DNA from: an uncultured Prochlorococcus sp.
GTDB lineage: Bacteria > Cyanobacteriota > Cyanobacteriia > PCC-6307 > Cyanobiaceae
NCBI GenBank assembly: GCA_913041805.1
Contig: CAJWIZ010000027.1
Location: 1-7,522 of the forward strand
Direction of reading: 5' to 3'
DNA: 7,522 nt
Numbering within the stretch: the stretch's first letter is position 1; the number at the start of each line of letters is the position of its first letter. Below are positions 6,737-7,522 of the stretch, one piece after another. The position numbers and the translations under genes were made by a program. Under the pieces are notes generated by a model that made no database searches, was not told where the DNA came from, and saw nothing but the letters and a program-made list of their open reading frames with translations.

Positions 6737-7129
6737 TTAAACGCGACGGCGTTTAGGCCTCCTACAACCATTGTGAGGAAGTGGAGTGACATCTCTAATC
6801 AAAGTGATCTCTAATCCAGCAACTTGCAATGCTCGGATAGCTGTTTCACGTCCAGATCCAGGTCCTCTTACAAGGACCTCAATTTGACGCATACCTTGTT
6901 CAAGGGCACGTCTAGCAGCTGCCTCAGCAGCTGTTTGGGCGGCAAAAGGAGTTCCTTTTCGAGCGCCCTTAAAGCCACTCGCTCCAGCAGAAGACCATGA
7001 AATAACTTCACCCGAAGTATCAGTAATCGAAACAATGGTGTTATTGAAGGTGCTTTGAATATGTACAACGCCATTAGGGACGTTGCGCTTTGCCTTCTTG
7101 GAGCCGGTTTTCTTAGCTGGTGTGGCCAT
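6737..7129 (-). CDS. rpsK: Small-subunit ribosomal protein S11
   Basis: S11 sits on the 30S platform near the mRNA exit and the anti-Shine-Dalgarno end of 16S rRNA. The 130-aa protein has a basic N-terminus (residues 5-15), [20 protein letters not shown] (21-40), [20 protein letters not shown] (46-65), [15 protein letters not shown] (87-101) and [20 protein letters not shown] (111-130), a complete family pattern. ATG at 7129 lies 63 bp after rpsM. AAAAGG about 13 nt before the ATG is at best a weak ribosome binding site. Confidence 0.97.
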   Translation of the reverse strand: MATPAKKTGSKKAKRNVPNGVVHIQSTFNNTIVSITDTSGEVISWSSAGASGFKGARKGTPFAAQTAAEAAARRALEQGMRQIEVLVRGPGSGRETAIRALQVAGLEITLIRDVTPLPHNGCRRPKRRRV

Positions 7130-7192
7130 GTGCTGGGGCCTTTTTAGAGAAAGAGTAGAGAATGAAAGTCTGTCTAGAAAAAAGATAGTGGC

Positions 7193-7522
7193 TTATTTCT
7201 TCTTACCTGCCACTGTTTTACGAGATCCACGTCGAGTACGCGCATTGGTACGAGTCCTTTGGCCTCTAACAGGCAAGCTCATTCGATGGCGTCTCCCTCT
7301 CAAGCAACCTATATCTTGAAGGCGCTTTAAAGCCATTCCCTCCTGACGTCTTAAATCTCCTTCGATAGTGAAAGCTTCAGTTGCTGTTCTGAGCTTCTGA
7401 ATATCACCATCTTCTAGATCTTTAACTCGTATATCCGGATTTACACCGGTTTGTACAAGTATGGTTTTGGCTCTAGTGAGACCAATTCCATAGATATAGG
7501 TGAGGGCAACTTCAACCCGCTT
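7193..7522 (-). CDS. rpsM: Small-subunit ribosomal protein S13, N-terminus beyond the window
   Basis: Translating the minus strand from 7522 to the TAA at 7193-7195 gives 109 residues with no start codon inside the window. They begin [19 protein letters not shown], matching S13 from about residue 12 or 13 onward. [34 protein letters not shown] and [17 protein letters not shown] follow, the last being the basic tail that reaches toward the P site. S13 forms subunit bridges in the 30S head and contacts P-site tRNA. The frame is intact to the edge, so this is truncation by the window, not a broken gene. rpsK follows after 63 bp. Confidence 0.96.
   Translation of the reverse strand, partial: KRVEVALTYIYGIGLTRAKTILVQTGVNPDIRVKDLEDGDIQKLRTATEAFTIEGDLRRQEGMALKRLQDIGCLRGRRHRMSLPVRGQRTRTNARTRRGSRKTVAGKKK

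Noticed and set aside
6629..7319. Open frames at 6629-6814 and 7083-7319 (plus) and 6868-7074 (minus, alternate frame).
   Set aside because: They overlap rpoA, rpsK and rpsM, whose protein matches are unambiguous, and none has a recognisable product.

Overview
This window looks like core chromosome from a marine picocyanobacterium. The best fit is Prochlorococcus, or a close Synechococcus relative. The reasons are near-archetypal cyanobacterial RpoA, S11, S13 and HNH-protein sequences, moderately AT-rich DNA by inspection (not counted), short intergenic gaps, and few recognisable Shine-Dalgarno sequences. The genus call is recognition of protein style from memory, not a search result.

Layout. 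Almost everything is read on the minus strand. Reading that strand from the right edge: rpsM (S13, 5' end cut by the window edge), rpsK (S11), rpoA (RNA polymerase alpha), rplQ (L17), truA (tRNA pseudouridine synthase), a 200-bp leader with inverted repeats, rplM (L13), rpsI (S9, overlapping rplM by 4 nt), rpmE (L31) and prfA (release factor 1). This is the distal end of the large ribosomal-protein supercluster. It is joined to a translation cassette that ends with the factor that terminates translation. One plus-strand gene, an HNH-nuclease-like protein, converges on prfA with a 16-bp gap and diverges from alr (alanine racemase), which is read on the minus strand. At the left edge a tRNA-Ser(GCU) gene begins on the minus strand and runs off the window after its anticodon arm.

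How the genes work together. rpsM, rpsK, rplQ, rplM, rpsI and rpmE build the ribosome. rpoA makes the polymerase assembly scaffold, TruA modifies tRNA anticodon arms, RF1 releases finished peptides, and tRNA-Ser decodes AGC/AGU. alr supplies D-alanine for peptidoglycan. The HNH protein is the only gene without an assigned role.

I found no mobile element, CRISPR array, prophage or clear accessory system. The points most worth a second look are modest: the structured rplM leader, the absence of rpsD between rpsK and rpoA, an inverted repeat that pairs with the HNH start codon, the zinc-ligand-free L31 with its charged tail, and the lone HNH gene embedded in a housekeeping block.
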